DNA of 46,519 bases from Alphaproteobacteria bacterium (GTDB taxonomy: Bacteria > Pseudomonadota > Gammaproteobacteria > Burkholderiales > Burkholderiaceae_C). Below, piece by piece: positions 40,468-46,519 of the stretch (position 1 is the stretch's first letter; every line of letters begins with the position of its first letter). A model generated the notes under the pieces. It saw only the letters and a program-made list of their open reading frames with translations, had not been told where the DNA came from and ran no database searches. The DNA is taken from NCBI GenBank assembly GCA_030054175.1, contig JASGCM010000022.1, positions 1-46,519 of the forward strand. The letters run 5' to 3'. A program made the position numbers and the translations under genes.

Positions 40468-42546
40468 TCAGTGGATTCGCATCCCAGGCTGGGCACCTGG
40501 CCAGGGTTGCAGTATGTAAATTCCTGGTTGGGTTTTTTCGTCGGCGTGGCTGGCGGCCAACACCATGCCTTCGCTGACACCGAACTTCATTTTTCTCGGT
40601 GCCAAATTGGCCACCACCACAGTCAGCTTGCCAACCAAGTCGTCCGGTTTGTACATGCTGGCAATGCCACTGAATACTTGGCGAATCCGACCATCTCCGA
40701 CATCCAGCCCCAAACGCAACAGCTTGGTGGAACCGTCGACCGCTTGGCACTCGACGATCTGGGCGATGCGTAAGTCAATTTTGGCGAAGTCATCGATGCC
40801 AATGACCGGCGCCACGGCCTCGCCGCCGGGCAAGACCTCAGCCACGGGTGCGGGCGCAGGCTCGAACAGGGTTTCCAGCATCTGGGGGTCGACGCGTTGC
40901 AAAAGGTGCTGATAGGCGAGGATGGCATGTCCCGCGCCCAATAGCTGGCGGGCTTGGCCGAAGTCCAGCGCTTGGACCTGCAGAAAAGCTTCGACTTGTT
41001 GAGCCATACGAGGCAAGACCGGTTTCAGCATCACGGTCAGCAAGCGAAAGGCTTCGATGCAGGTGCTACAAACGTCGTGCAAACGCTGCTCCTGGCCTTC
41101 TTGTTTGGCCAACTCCCAAGGTTTGTTGGCGTCGACATACTCATTGACTCGATCAGCCAGTAGCATGACCTCACGCAATACACGGGCCGTGTCGCGTTGC
41201 TCGTAGTGCTGAGCGATCGATTCCAGCGCGCCTTGCAAATGCGACAACAAGGCTGCGCCATCGGTCGATACTGCCCCCAATTGGCCGGCGAAGCGCTTGG
41301 CGATGAAGCTTGCGGCGCGCGCAGCGATGTTGACGAACTTGCCCACCAGATCGGCGTTGACTCGCGCCTGGAAATCTTCCGGGTTGAAGTCAACGTCTTC
41401 ATTGCGCCCGTTGAGTTTGGCCGCCAGGTAGTAGCGCAACCATTCTGGGTTCATGCCCAAATCCAAGTACTTCAAGGGATCCAAGCCGGTGCCACGACTC
41501 TTGCTCATCTTCTCACCGCTGACCGTCAAAAAGCCATGCACGAAGATGGCCTTGGGCACCTTGCGACCCGAGAAGTACAGCATCGCCGGCCAAAATAGGG
41601 TGTGGAAGGTGATGATGTCTTTGCCGATGAAATGGTATTGCTCGACACCGGTGTCGGCGATGAAGTCTTCAAAGCTGCGGTTCTCTCCCAAGGTGCGCGC
41701 ACCGCCGGTGTCAAAGTGGTTCTTCAACGAGGCCAAGTAGCCGATGGGAGCGTCGAGCCAAACGTAAAAGTATTTGCCTGGAGCGTTGGGAATTTCAATG
41801 CCGAAATAGGGCGCGTCGCGTGAAATGTCCCAATCGCCCAATTTGGGGCGACCCTCTGCATCCGGCTCGATCCACTCGCTGATTTTGTTGAGCACTTCGG
41901 GCTGAACCGCTCCCGATGTGGTCCAGCGGCTGAGGAATTCCAGACAACGCGGGTCAGACAACCTGAAGAAAAAATGTTCCGAGGTTTTCAGCACCGGTGC
42001 GGCACCCGAGAGTGCGGAGTAGGGGTTGCGCAATTCGGTGGGGGCGTAGACTGCGCCACAGTTCTCGCAGTTGTCGCCGTATTGATCTTTGGCGCCGCAT
42101 TTGGGGCATTCGCCCTTGATGAAGCGGTCGGGCAGGAACATGGCCTTTTGCGGGTCATAGAACTGCTCGATGGTACGGGTCTCGATCAGACCGGCCTGTT
42201 GCAAATCCAGATAAACCTGCTGCGCCAAGGCGTGGTTTTCAGGACCGTCGGTGCTGTGCCAGTTGTCAAAGCAGATGTGAAATCCGTCCAGATAGGGTTT
42301 GCGTCCGGTGGCAATGTCAGCCACAAATTGCTGTGGCGTCTTTCCGGCCTTTTCGGCGGCGATCATGATGGGCGCGCCATGTGCATCGTCGGCGCAAACG
42401 AAATGGACTTGGTGCCCCTGCATGCGCTGAAAACGGACCCAGATGTCGGCCTGGATATATTCCATGATGTGGCCAATGTGGAAATTGCCGTTGGCATAAG
42501 GCAAGGCCGTGGTGACGAACAGTTGGCGACGCGCAGGCTGGGACAT
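40468..42546 (-). CDS. metG: Methionyl-tRNA synthetase
   Basis: The 692-residue class I synthetase has HIGH (23-26) and KMSKS (in [10 protein letters not shown], about 343). Its zinc knuckle is of the four-Cys type ([17 protein letters not shown]). A C-terminal tRNA-binding OB domain (about 590-692) starts with [19 protein letters not shown] and provides dimerisation. It is divergent from mrp across 83 bases, an arrangement conserved in many proteobacteria, and 83 bases upstream of folE on the same strand. No Shine-Dalgarno site is evident. Confidence 0.97.
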   Translation of the reverse strand: MSQPARRQLFVTTALPYANGNFHIGHIMEYIQADIWVRFQRMQGHQVHFVCADDAHGAPIMIAAEKAGKTPQQFVADIATGRKPYLDGFHICFDNWHSTDGPENHALAQQVYLDLQQAGLIETRTIEQFYDPQKAMFLPDRFIKGECPKCGAKDQYGDNCENCGAVYAPTELRNPYSALSGAAPVLKTSEHFFFRLSDPRCLEFLSRWTTSGAVQPEVLNKISEWIEPDAEGRPKLGDWDISRDAPYFGIEIPNAPGKYFYVWLDAPIGYLASLKNHFDTGGARTLGENRSFEDFIADTGVEQYHFIGKDIITFHTLFWPAMLYFSGRKVPKAIFVHGFLTVSGEKMSKSRGTGLDPLKYLDLGMNPEWLRYYLAAKLNGRNEDVDFNPEDFQARVNADLVGKFVNIAARAASFIAKRFAGQLGAVSTDGAALLSHLQGALESIAQHYEQRDTARVLREVMLLADRVNEYVDANKPWELAKQEGQEQRLHDVCSTCIEAFRLLTVMLKPVLPRMAQQVEAFLQVQALDFGQARQLLGAGHAILAYQHLLQRVDPQMLETLFEPAPAPVAEVLPGGEAVAPVIGIDDFAKIDLRIAQIVECQAVDGSTKLLRLGLDVGDGRIRQVFSGIASMYKPDDLVGKLTVVVANLAPRKMKFGVSEGMVLAASHADEKTQPGIYILQPWPGAQPGMRIH

Positions 42547-42629
42547 GATTGGGGTTATAAACGGGTAAAGCCCACCATTTTATGGCTTGTCGGTAAACTG
42601 GTGACCTACCCACCGAAACCATACCCCCC

Positions 42630-43718
42630 ATGACGACCGCAGAACTCATCCAGCAAGCCTTGCAATCCGTCAACGATCCCCTGACCGGGCAAGCCCTGGC
42701 CGGCCCCAAGGCCCTGAATAACCTGACCGTAAACGGGGGCGATGTCTCGTTCGAGGTCGTCATGGGCTACCCGGCCAAAAGCCGAGTCGACGCTCTGCGT
42801 CAGCAATTGATCGCCGCTGCGCGCAGCGTGCCCGGCGTTCAAAACGTCTCTGTCCACATTTCCAGCCAAGTGGTGGCGCACGCCGCCCAACGTGGTGTCG
42901 CCCTCATGCCGCAAGTGCGCAACATCATCGCAGTGGCCTCTGGCAAGGGGGGCGTTGGCAAAAGCACCACTGCAGTCAATTTGGCATTGGCTTTGGCCGC
43001 AGAAGGCGCCAAAGTGGGTCTGCTGGACGCCGACATCTATGGCCCCAGTCAGCCCATGATGATGGGCATCGACGCCCGTCCCGAGACCGAGGACGGGCAG
43101 ACCATGGAGCCCTTGGAGAATTTTGGCGTTCAAGTGATGTCGATCGGATTTCTGATCAACCCCGATGAGGCCATGATTTGGCGCGGCCCCATGGCCACCC
43201 AAGCTTTGGAACAACTGTTGCGGCAGACCAATTGGAAAGATCTCGATTATTTGATCGTGGACATGCCGCCCGGAACGGGCGACATCCAATTGACTTTGAG
43301 CCAACGGGTGCCCATGACTGGGGCTGTCATCGTCACCACCCCGCAAGACATCGCCCTGCTCGACGCCCGAAAAGGCATCCGCATGTTTGAAAAAGTGGGC
43401 GTGCCCATTTTGGGCATCGTCGAGAACATGGCCGTCCACGTGTGTTCAAAATGCGGGCATGCCGAGCACATCTTTGGCGCCGACGGTGGTAAACGCATGG
43501 CCGCCGAGTTGGAAACCACCTATTTGGGGGCCATGCCCTTGGACATGAACATCCGTTTGCAGGCCGACAGTGGCATGCCCACCGTGGTTGCTCACCCCGA
43601 TGGCGAGATCGCGCAGTTGTACCGCCAGATCGCCTTGCAGGTTGCGGCCCAAATTGCATTGAAATCCAAAGACTTTTCCAGCAAGTTCCCGTCGATCAAA
43701 ATTTCCAAGGACACCTGA
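42630..43718 (+). CDS. apbC: Mrp/ApbC iron-sulfur cluster carrier ATPase
   Basis: ApbC/Mrp binds and transfers Fe-S clusters. The 362-residue protein has an N-terminal MIP18/DUF59 domain (1-90), a deviant Walker A SGKGGVGKST (104-113), LLDADIYGPSQPMMMG, VDMPPGTGD and the bridging-cluster CxxC in HVCSKCGH. Divergent transcription with metG is conserved in proteobacteria. A weak hairpin (ACACC/GGTGT at 43711-43727) follows the stop region. Confidence 0.96.
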   Translation: MTTAELIQQALQSVNDPLTGQALAGPKALNNLTVNGGDVSFEVVMGYPAKSRVDALRQQLIAAARSVPGVQNVSVHISSQVVAHAAQRGVALMPQVRNIIAVASGKGGVGKSTTAVNLALALAAEGAKVGLLDADIYGPSQPMMMGIDARPETEDGQTMEPLENFGVQVMSIGFLINPDEAMIWRGPMATQALEQLLRQTNWKDLDYLIVDMPPGTGDIQLTLSQRVPMTGAVIVTTPQDIALLDARKGIRMFEKVGVPILGIVENMAVHVCSKCGHAEHIFGADGGKRMAAELETTYLGAMPLDMNIRLQADSGMPTVVAHPDGEIAQLYRQIALQVAAQIALKSKDFSSKFPSIKISKDT

Positions 43719-43734
43719 TCCGGGTGTCATTTTC

Positions 43735-43748
43735 TGCACTATCTTGCA
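43735..43748. promoter_or_regulatory. Putative BoxR operator upstream of boxR (TGCA-N6-TGCA)
   Basis: TGCA at 43735-43738 and 43745-43748 are separated by six bases (CTATCT). The site lies 32 bases before the boxR ATG and overlaps a possible -35 TTGCAT (43744-43749), consistent with autorepression. BoxR and the related BzdR of Azoarcus are known, as I recall, to bind TGCA-containing repeats; the exact match to their operators is not checked. Confidence 0.6.
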
Positions 43749-43779
43749 TTTATCCTGTGAATTGAATTAAAGTGCAGGT

Positions 43780-44685
43780 ATGAATGCCGCAGCCGACGAA
43801 ACCCGACATCCTTTTTTGGCCACTCTGGGCGAGCGTGTGCGCCTGCTTCGTTCACGCCGTGGACTCACCCGCCGCGCGGTGGCGCAAACTGCTGGGGTGT
43901 CCGAGCGACATTTGGCTAACCTGGAGTCGGGCACGGGCAACGCCTCGATTCTGATTTTGTTGCAAGTCGCCCAAGCCCTGCAGTGCTCTTTGTTCGAGTT
44001 GCTTGGAGATGTAACCACCTCTTCGCCCGAGTGGTTGCTGATCCGCGAGCTGTTGGAAAAGCGCACTGAGGCCGAATTGCGCCGAGCTCGCGTTCAATTG
44101 ACCGAGTTGTACGGTGGGCAGGCCAATGCCGATGCGCGAGCTCACCACATCGCTTTGGTGGGGCTGCGTGGAGCCGGAAAAAGCACATTGGGGCAGCGGC
44201 TGGCGCAAGACTTGGGCTTTGCTTTCGTCGAGCTGAGCCGAGAGATCGAGAAATTCGCTGGTTGCAGTGTGAGTGAAATCCACAACCTCTACGGCACCAA
44301 CGCCTATCGCCGCTACGAGCGTCGAGCCTTGGAAGAGACGCTGCAAATTTATCCTGAAGTGGTCATTGCGACACCCGGTGGCTTGGTGTCTGATCCGGCC
44401 ACCTTCAACGAGGTGTTGACCCACTGCTTCACTGTCTGGCTGCAGGCCAAACCCGAGGATCACATGGCTCGGGTGGCCGCTCAAGGCGATTTGCGACCCA
44501 TGGCAGCCAGCAAAGAGGCCATGGATGATTTGAAGCGGATCTTGGAGGGACGCGCGGCTTTTTATGCCAAAGCCGATTTGGCTGTCGACACCAGCGCCCA
44601 CGATCTAGAGCACACCTCACGTTTGCTCAGACAGCAAGTGAGGCAAGTCTTGCGCATGCCTTTACCCGATTTGGAAACGCAGTGA
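43780..44685 (+). CDS. boxR: BoxR-type transcriptional regulator of benzoyl-CoA degradation (XRE HTH plus shikimate-kinase-like domain)
   Basis: The 301-residue protein joins an XRE-type helix-turn-helix (about 12-72; RVRLLRSRRGLTRRAVAQTA) to a shikimate-kinase-like domain (about 120-290) with P-loop GLRGAGKST (127-135). In BoxR/BzdR regulators the kinase-like domain binds benzoyl-CoA and releases repression. Here it lies just upstream of boxC and boxB in the same orientation, which supports the assignment. TGCA-N6-TGCA sites flank it on both sides. Confidence 0.95.
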   Translation: MNAAADETRHPFLATLGERVRLLRSRRGLTRRAVAQTAGVSERHLANLESGTGNASILILLQVAQALQCSLFELLGDVTTSSPEWLLIRELLEKRTEAELRRARVQLTELYGGQANADARAHHIALVGLRGAGKSTLGQRLAQDLGFAFVELSREIEKFAGCSVSEIHNLYGTNAYRRYERRALEETLQIYPEVVIATPGGLVSDPATFNEVLTHCFTVWLQAKPEDHMARVAAQGDLRPMAASKEAMDDLKRILEGRAAFYAKADLAVDTSAHDLEHTSRLLRQQVRQVLRMPLPDLETQ

Positions 44686-44705
44686 CCATGTAAAATACTC
44701 GGAAA

Positions 44706-44719
44706 TGCAATAAAATGCA
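44706..44719. promoter_or_regulatory. Putative BoxR operator 1 upstream of boxC
   Basis: TGCA at 44706-44709 and 44716-44719 are separated by six bases (ATAAAA). The site ends just upstream of the candidate -35 box of boxC. Same pattern as the boxR site and operator 2. Confidence 0.65.
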
Positions 44720-44720
44720 T

Positions 44721-44748
44721 ATGACTTTATCAAATTATGCATTATGAT
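44721..44748 (+). promoter_or_regulatory. Candidate boxC promoter
   Basis: A -35 ATGACT (44721-44726, four of six) and a -10 TATGAT (44743-44748) have a 16-base spacer. The -10 overlaps operator 2, which would allow direct repression. The whole stretch 44694-44760 is strongly AT-rich compared with the flanking genes. Confidence 0.6.
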
Positions 44749-44751
44749 GCA
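44738..44751. promoter_or_regulatory. Putative BoxR operator 2 upstream of boxC
   Basis: TGCA at 44738-44741 and 44748-44751 are separated by six bases (TTATGA). It lies exactly 32 bases downstream of operator 1, about three helical turns, so both could be bound on the same face of the DNA, and it overlaps the candidate -10 box. Confidence 0.65.
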
Positions 44752-44780
44752 TATTATTAAGGACAGCCGAGGAGACAAAC

Positions 44781-46445
44781 ATGCAAACCCCCACCGTGGA
44801 GTACCAAACCGACCCCAGTCAGTACAAGCACTGGTCCGTCCGCTTCGATGGCGAGATCGCCACATTGCAGTTGAACATCAATGAAGATGGGGGCATTCGA
44901 CCCGGCTACAAGCTGAAACACAACAGCTACGACCTGGGGGTGGACATCGAATTACACGACGCCTTGCAACGCATTCGTTTCGAGCACCCCGAAATCAAGT
45001 CAGTGGTGGTTACTAGCCTGCGTGACCGCATTTTTTGCTCTGGCGCAAATATTTTCATGCTGGGCTTGTCGACCCATGCTTGGAAGGTCAACTTCTGTAA
45101 ATTCACCAACGAGACCCGCAACGGCTTTGAAGACTCAAGTCGCCACGACGGCCTGAAGTTTCTGGCGGCGGTCAACGGCGCTTGCGCCGGCGGCGGTTAC
45201 GAGTTGGCGCTGGCTTGTGATCAGATTTTGTTGGTCGATGACCGTTCGTCTGCAGTGTCTTTGCCTGAGGTGCCATTGCTTGGGGTGCTGCCCGGCACTG
45301 GCGGTTTGACCCGCGTGACTGACAAGCGTCATGTGCGCCATGATCATGCCGATCTCTTTTGCACCAGCGTTGAAGGCGTGCGTGGTCAACGCGCTGTTGA
45401 TTGGCGCTTGGTCGACGCCATCGCCAAGCCAGCTCAATTCGCTGAACAAACCCAAAATCGTGCCCAGATTTTGGCAGCCCAGAGCAAGCGTCCGGGCTTG
45501 GCCGGCTCGGGCCAGGGAGTCAAGCTCAACCCCTTGAAAAAGCAAATCAGCGCCGATGGCATCGCGTATGAATATGTGCAGGTGCAAATCGACCGCGCCA
45601 AGCGCACTGCCACCTTGACGGTTTCTGCGCCCAAATCAGACCTGCCCACCACTCCCGAGGCCATGCAAGCCCAAGGCGATGCCTGGTACCCGCTGCAAAT
45701 GGCCCGTGAACTCGATGATGCGATTTTGTCGTTGCGCACCAATGAGTTGGACATCGGTACCTGGTTGCTGCGCACCACGGGAGAGGCTGCCTTGGCTCGT
45801 CAATCTGATCAGTTGATGGTCCAACATCAGTCCAACTGGTTGGTCAACGAAACTTTGGGTCTCTTGCGCCGCACGCTGGCGCGTTTTGACGTGTCCTCTC
45901 GCTCGTTGTTTGCCCTGATCGATGAAGGCTCGTGTTTCATCGGCACCCTGGCCGAGTTGGCTTTTGCCGCTGATCGTGCCTACATGCTGGATTTGCCCGA
46001 CACCCCCGAGCGTGCACCGCGCATCGAACTGACCGAACTCAACTTGGGTCGTTTCCCCATGGTCAACCGCCAAAACCGTTTGCAACGCCGTTTCTACGAA
46101 GAGACCGCCCCCATGGCGCAGGTGGCGTCTGCGGTGGGCCAGTCACTGGACGCAAGCAAGGCCATGTCGTTGGGTTTGGTGACCTCGACCCCGGACGATA
46201 TCGATTGGGACGACGAGATCCGTTTGGCGATTGAGGAGCGCGCCGCCATGTCGCCCGATGGCCTGACCGGCCTGGAGGCGAACTTGCGTTTCGCCAGCCA
46301 GGAAACCATGGAGACCCGAATCTTTGGTCGCCTCAGCGCCTGGCAGAACTGGATTTTCAACCGCCCCAACGCTGTCGGCGAAAAAGGCGCCCTCAAAGTC
46401 TTTGGCAAGGGCGAAAAGGCCGCTTTCGATCTCAACCGCGCTTAA
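44781..46445 (+). CDS. boxC: 2,3-epoxybenzoyl-CoA dihydrolase (ring-opening crotonase, BoxC)
   Basis: BoxC opens the epoxidised ring of benzoyl-CoA by hydrolysis, giving a linear CoA ester and formate. The 554-residue protein is a large crotonase-superfamily member with SLRDRIFCSGANIFML near 78-93 and the oxyanion-hole region AAVNGACAGGGYELALACDQ (about 131-150). LPEVPLLGVLPGTGGLTRV follows, and there is a second crotonase-like half (about 290-500). The boxB gene follows after 13 bases. Confidence 0.96.
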   Translation: MQTPTVEYQTDPSQYKHWSVRFDGEIATLQLNINEDGGIRPGYKLKHNSYDLGVDIELHDALQRIRFEHPEIKSVVVTSLRDRIFCSGANIFMLGLSTHAWKVNFCKFTNETRNGFEDSSRHDGLKFLAAVNGACAGGGYELALACDQILLVDDRSSAVSLPEVPLLGVLPGTGGLTRVTDKRHVRHDHADLFCTSVEGVRGQRAVDWRLVDAIAKPAQFAEQTQNRAQILAAQSKRPGLAGSGQGVKLNPLKKQISADGIAYEYVQVQIDRAKRTATLTVSAPKSDLPTTPEAMQAQGDAWYPLQMARELDDAILSLRTNELDIGTWLLRTTGEAALARQSDQLMVQHQSNWLVNETLGLLRRTLARFDVSSRSLFALIDEGSCFIGTLAELAFAADRAYMLDLPDTPERAPRIELTELNLGRFPMVNRQNRLQRRFYEETAPMAQVASAVGQSLDASKAMSLGLVTSTPDDIDWDDEIRLAIEERAAMSPDGLTGLEANLRFASQETMETRIFGRLSAWQNWIFNRPNAVGEKGALKVFGKGEKAAFDLNRA

Positions 46446-46458
46446 TCGGGAGCACATC

Positions 46459-46519
46459 ATGACTGCCATCAATTACAGCGAAAAGATTCCCAACAACGTC
46501 AACTTATCGCAAGACCGCA
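46459..46519 (+). CDS. boxB: Benzoyl-CoA 2,3-epoxidase subunit BoxB (5' end only)
   Basis: The start MTAINYSEKIPNNVNLSQDR matches the N-terminus of BoxB, the diiron epoxidase component that works with the reductase BoxA. A GGGAG site precedes the ATG. Only 20 codons lie in the window. The order boxR-boxC-boxB indicates the remaining box genes continue beyond the edge. Confidence 0.85.
   Translation, partial: MTAINYSEKIPNNVNLSQDR

Noticed and set aside
43711..43727. Possible terminator after mrp/apbC (ACACC/GGTGT).
   Set aside because: The 5-bp stem with a 7-base loop and only a short T stretch is too weak to list as a terminator.

Overview
The window looks like a chromosomal segment of a beta-proteobacterium of the order Burkholderiales, most like a freshwater Comamonadaceae member (Limnohabitans/Rhodoferax type). 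The reasons are gene orders typical of that group: rplU-rpmA-obgE-proB, hemA-prfA-prmC-grxD, DUF971-ubiE-Tim44-ubiJ-ubiB, DUF3460-scpA, rhodanese-grxC-secB-gpsA, and a boxR-boxC-boxB benzoyl-CoA epoxidase locus. The assignment rests on gene order and protein similarity read by eye; no database search was made.

Layout. 1-0.8 kb: tRNA-Pro(CGG) and an NlpC/P60 peptidase, both on the minus strand. 0.9-2.9 kb: an accessory patch with a secreted thrombospondin type-1 repeat protein, a membrane sensor histidine kinase cut off just after its H-box, and an oppositely oriented EAL domain gene cut off before its end; the two broken genes meet at about 2330. 3.0-4.5 kb: a promoter, a yybP-ykoY (Mn2+) riboswitch, a TerC-family metal exporter and a small partner gene. 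4.5-11 kb: ispB (minus) divergent from rplU-rpmA-obgE-proB, then rppH (minus) and proS. 11-14.6 kb: the minus-strand operon hemA-prfA-prmC-grxD. 14.6-25.7 kb: a plus-strand block with a small membrane protein, a 1289-residue FAD/Fe-S/CCG oxidoreductase, DUF971, ubiE, a Tim44-like protein, ubiJ, ubiB, a sodium:solute symporter, an FmdB zinc-ribbon protein and DUF502. 25.8-33.1 kb: aspS, DUF3237, a decayed EamA transporter, nudB, a frameshifted clsB, scpA, DUF3460 and a decayed SulP transporter. 33-35.3 kb: rhodanese-grxC-secB-gpsA (minus). 35.4-38.4 kb: gpmA-ctpA-moeB/thiF. 38.4-42.5 kb: metG-folE-BLUF-DUF429 (minus). 42.6 kb to the end: mrp/apbC, then boxR, boxC and the start of boxB.

Most of the window is core metabolism: ubiquinone biosynthesis (IspB, UbiE, UbiJ, UbiB), translation (L21, L27, ProRS, AspRS, MetRS, RF1 and its methylase PrmC), haem entry (HemA), folate entry (FolE, NudB), redox (two glutaredoxins) and protein export (SecB). 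The accessory functions are manganese homeostasis under a riboswitch, blue-light sensing (BLUF) and aerobic benzoate degradation via CoA thioesters. The box locus carries three copies of TGCA-N6-TGCA, a likely BoxR operator code.

The most notable pattern is that five accessory genes are visibly broken (histidine kinase, EAL, EamA, SulP, clsB) while the housekeeping genes are intact. Two single-base homopolymer events (C6 near 1164, T7 near 29963) could be true frameshifts or consensus errors; the larger deletions, stop codons and rearrangement are harder to explain that way. I found no CRISPR array, insertion sequence, integrase or prophage gene. The best candidate for a poorly described system is the TSP1 protein / sensor kinase / EAL patch, here apparently in decay.
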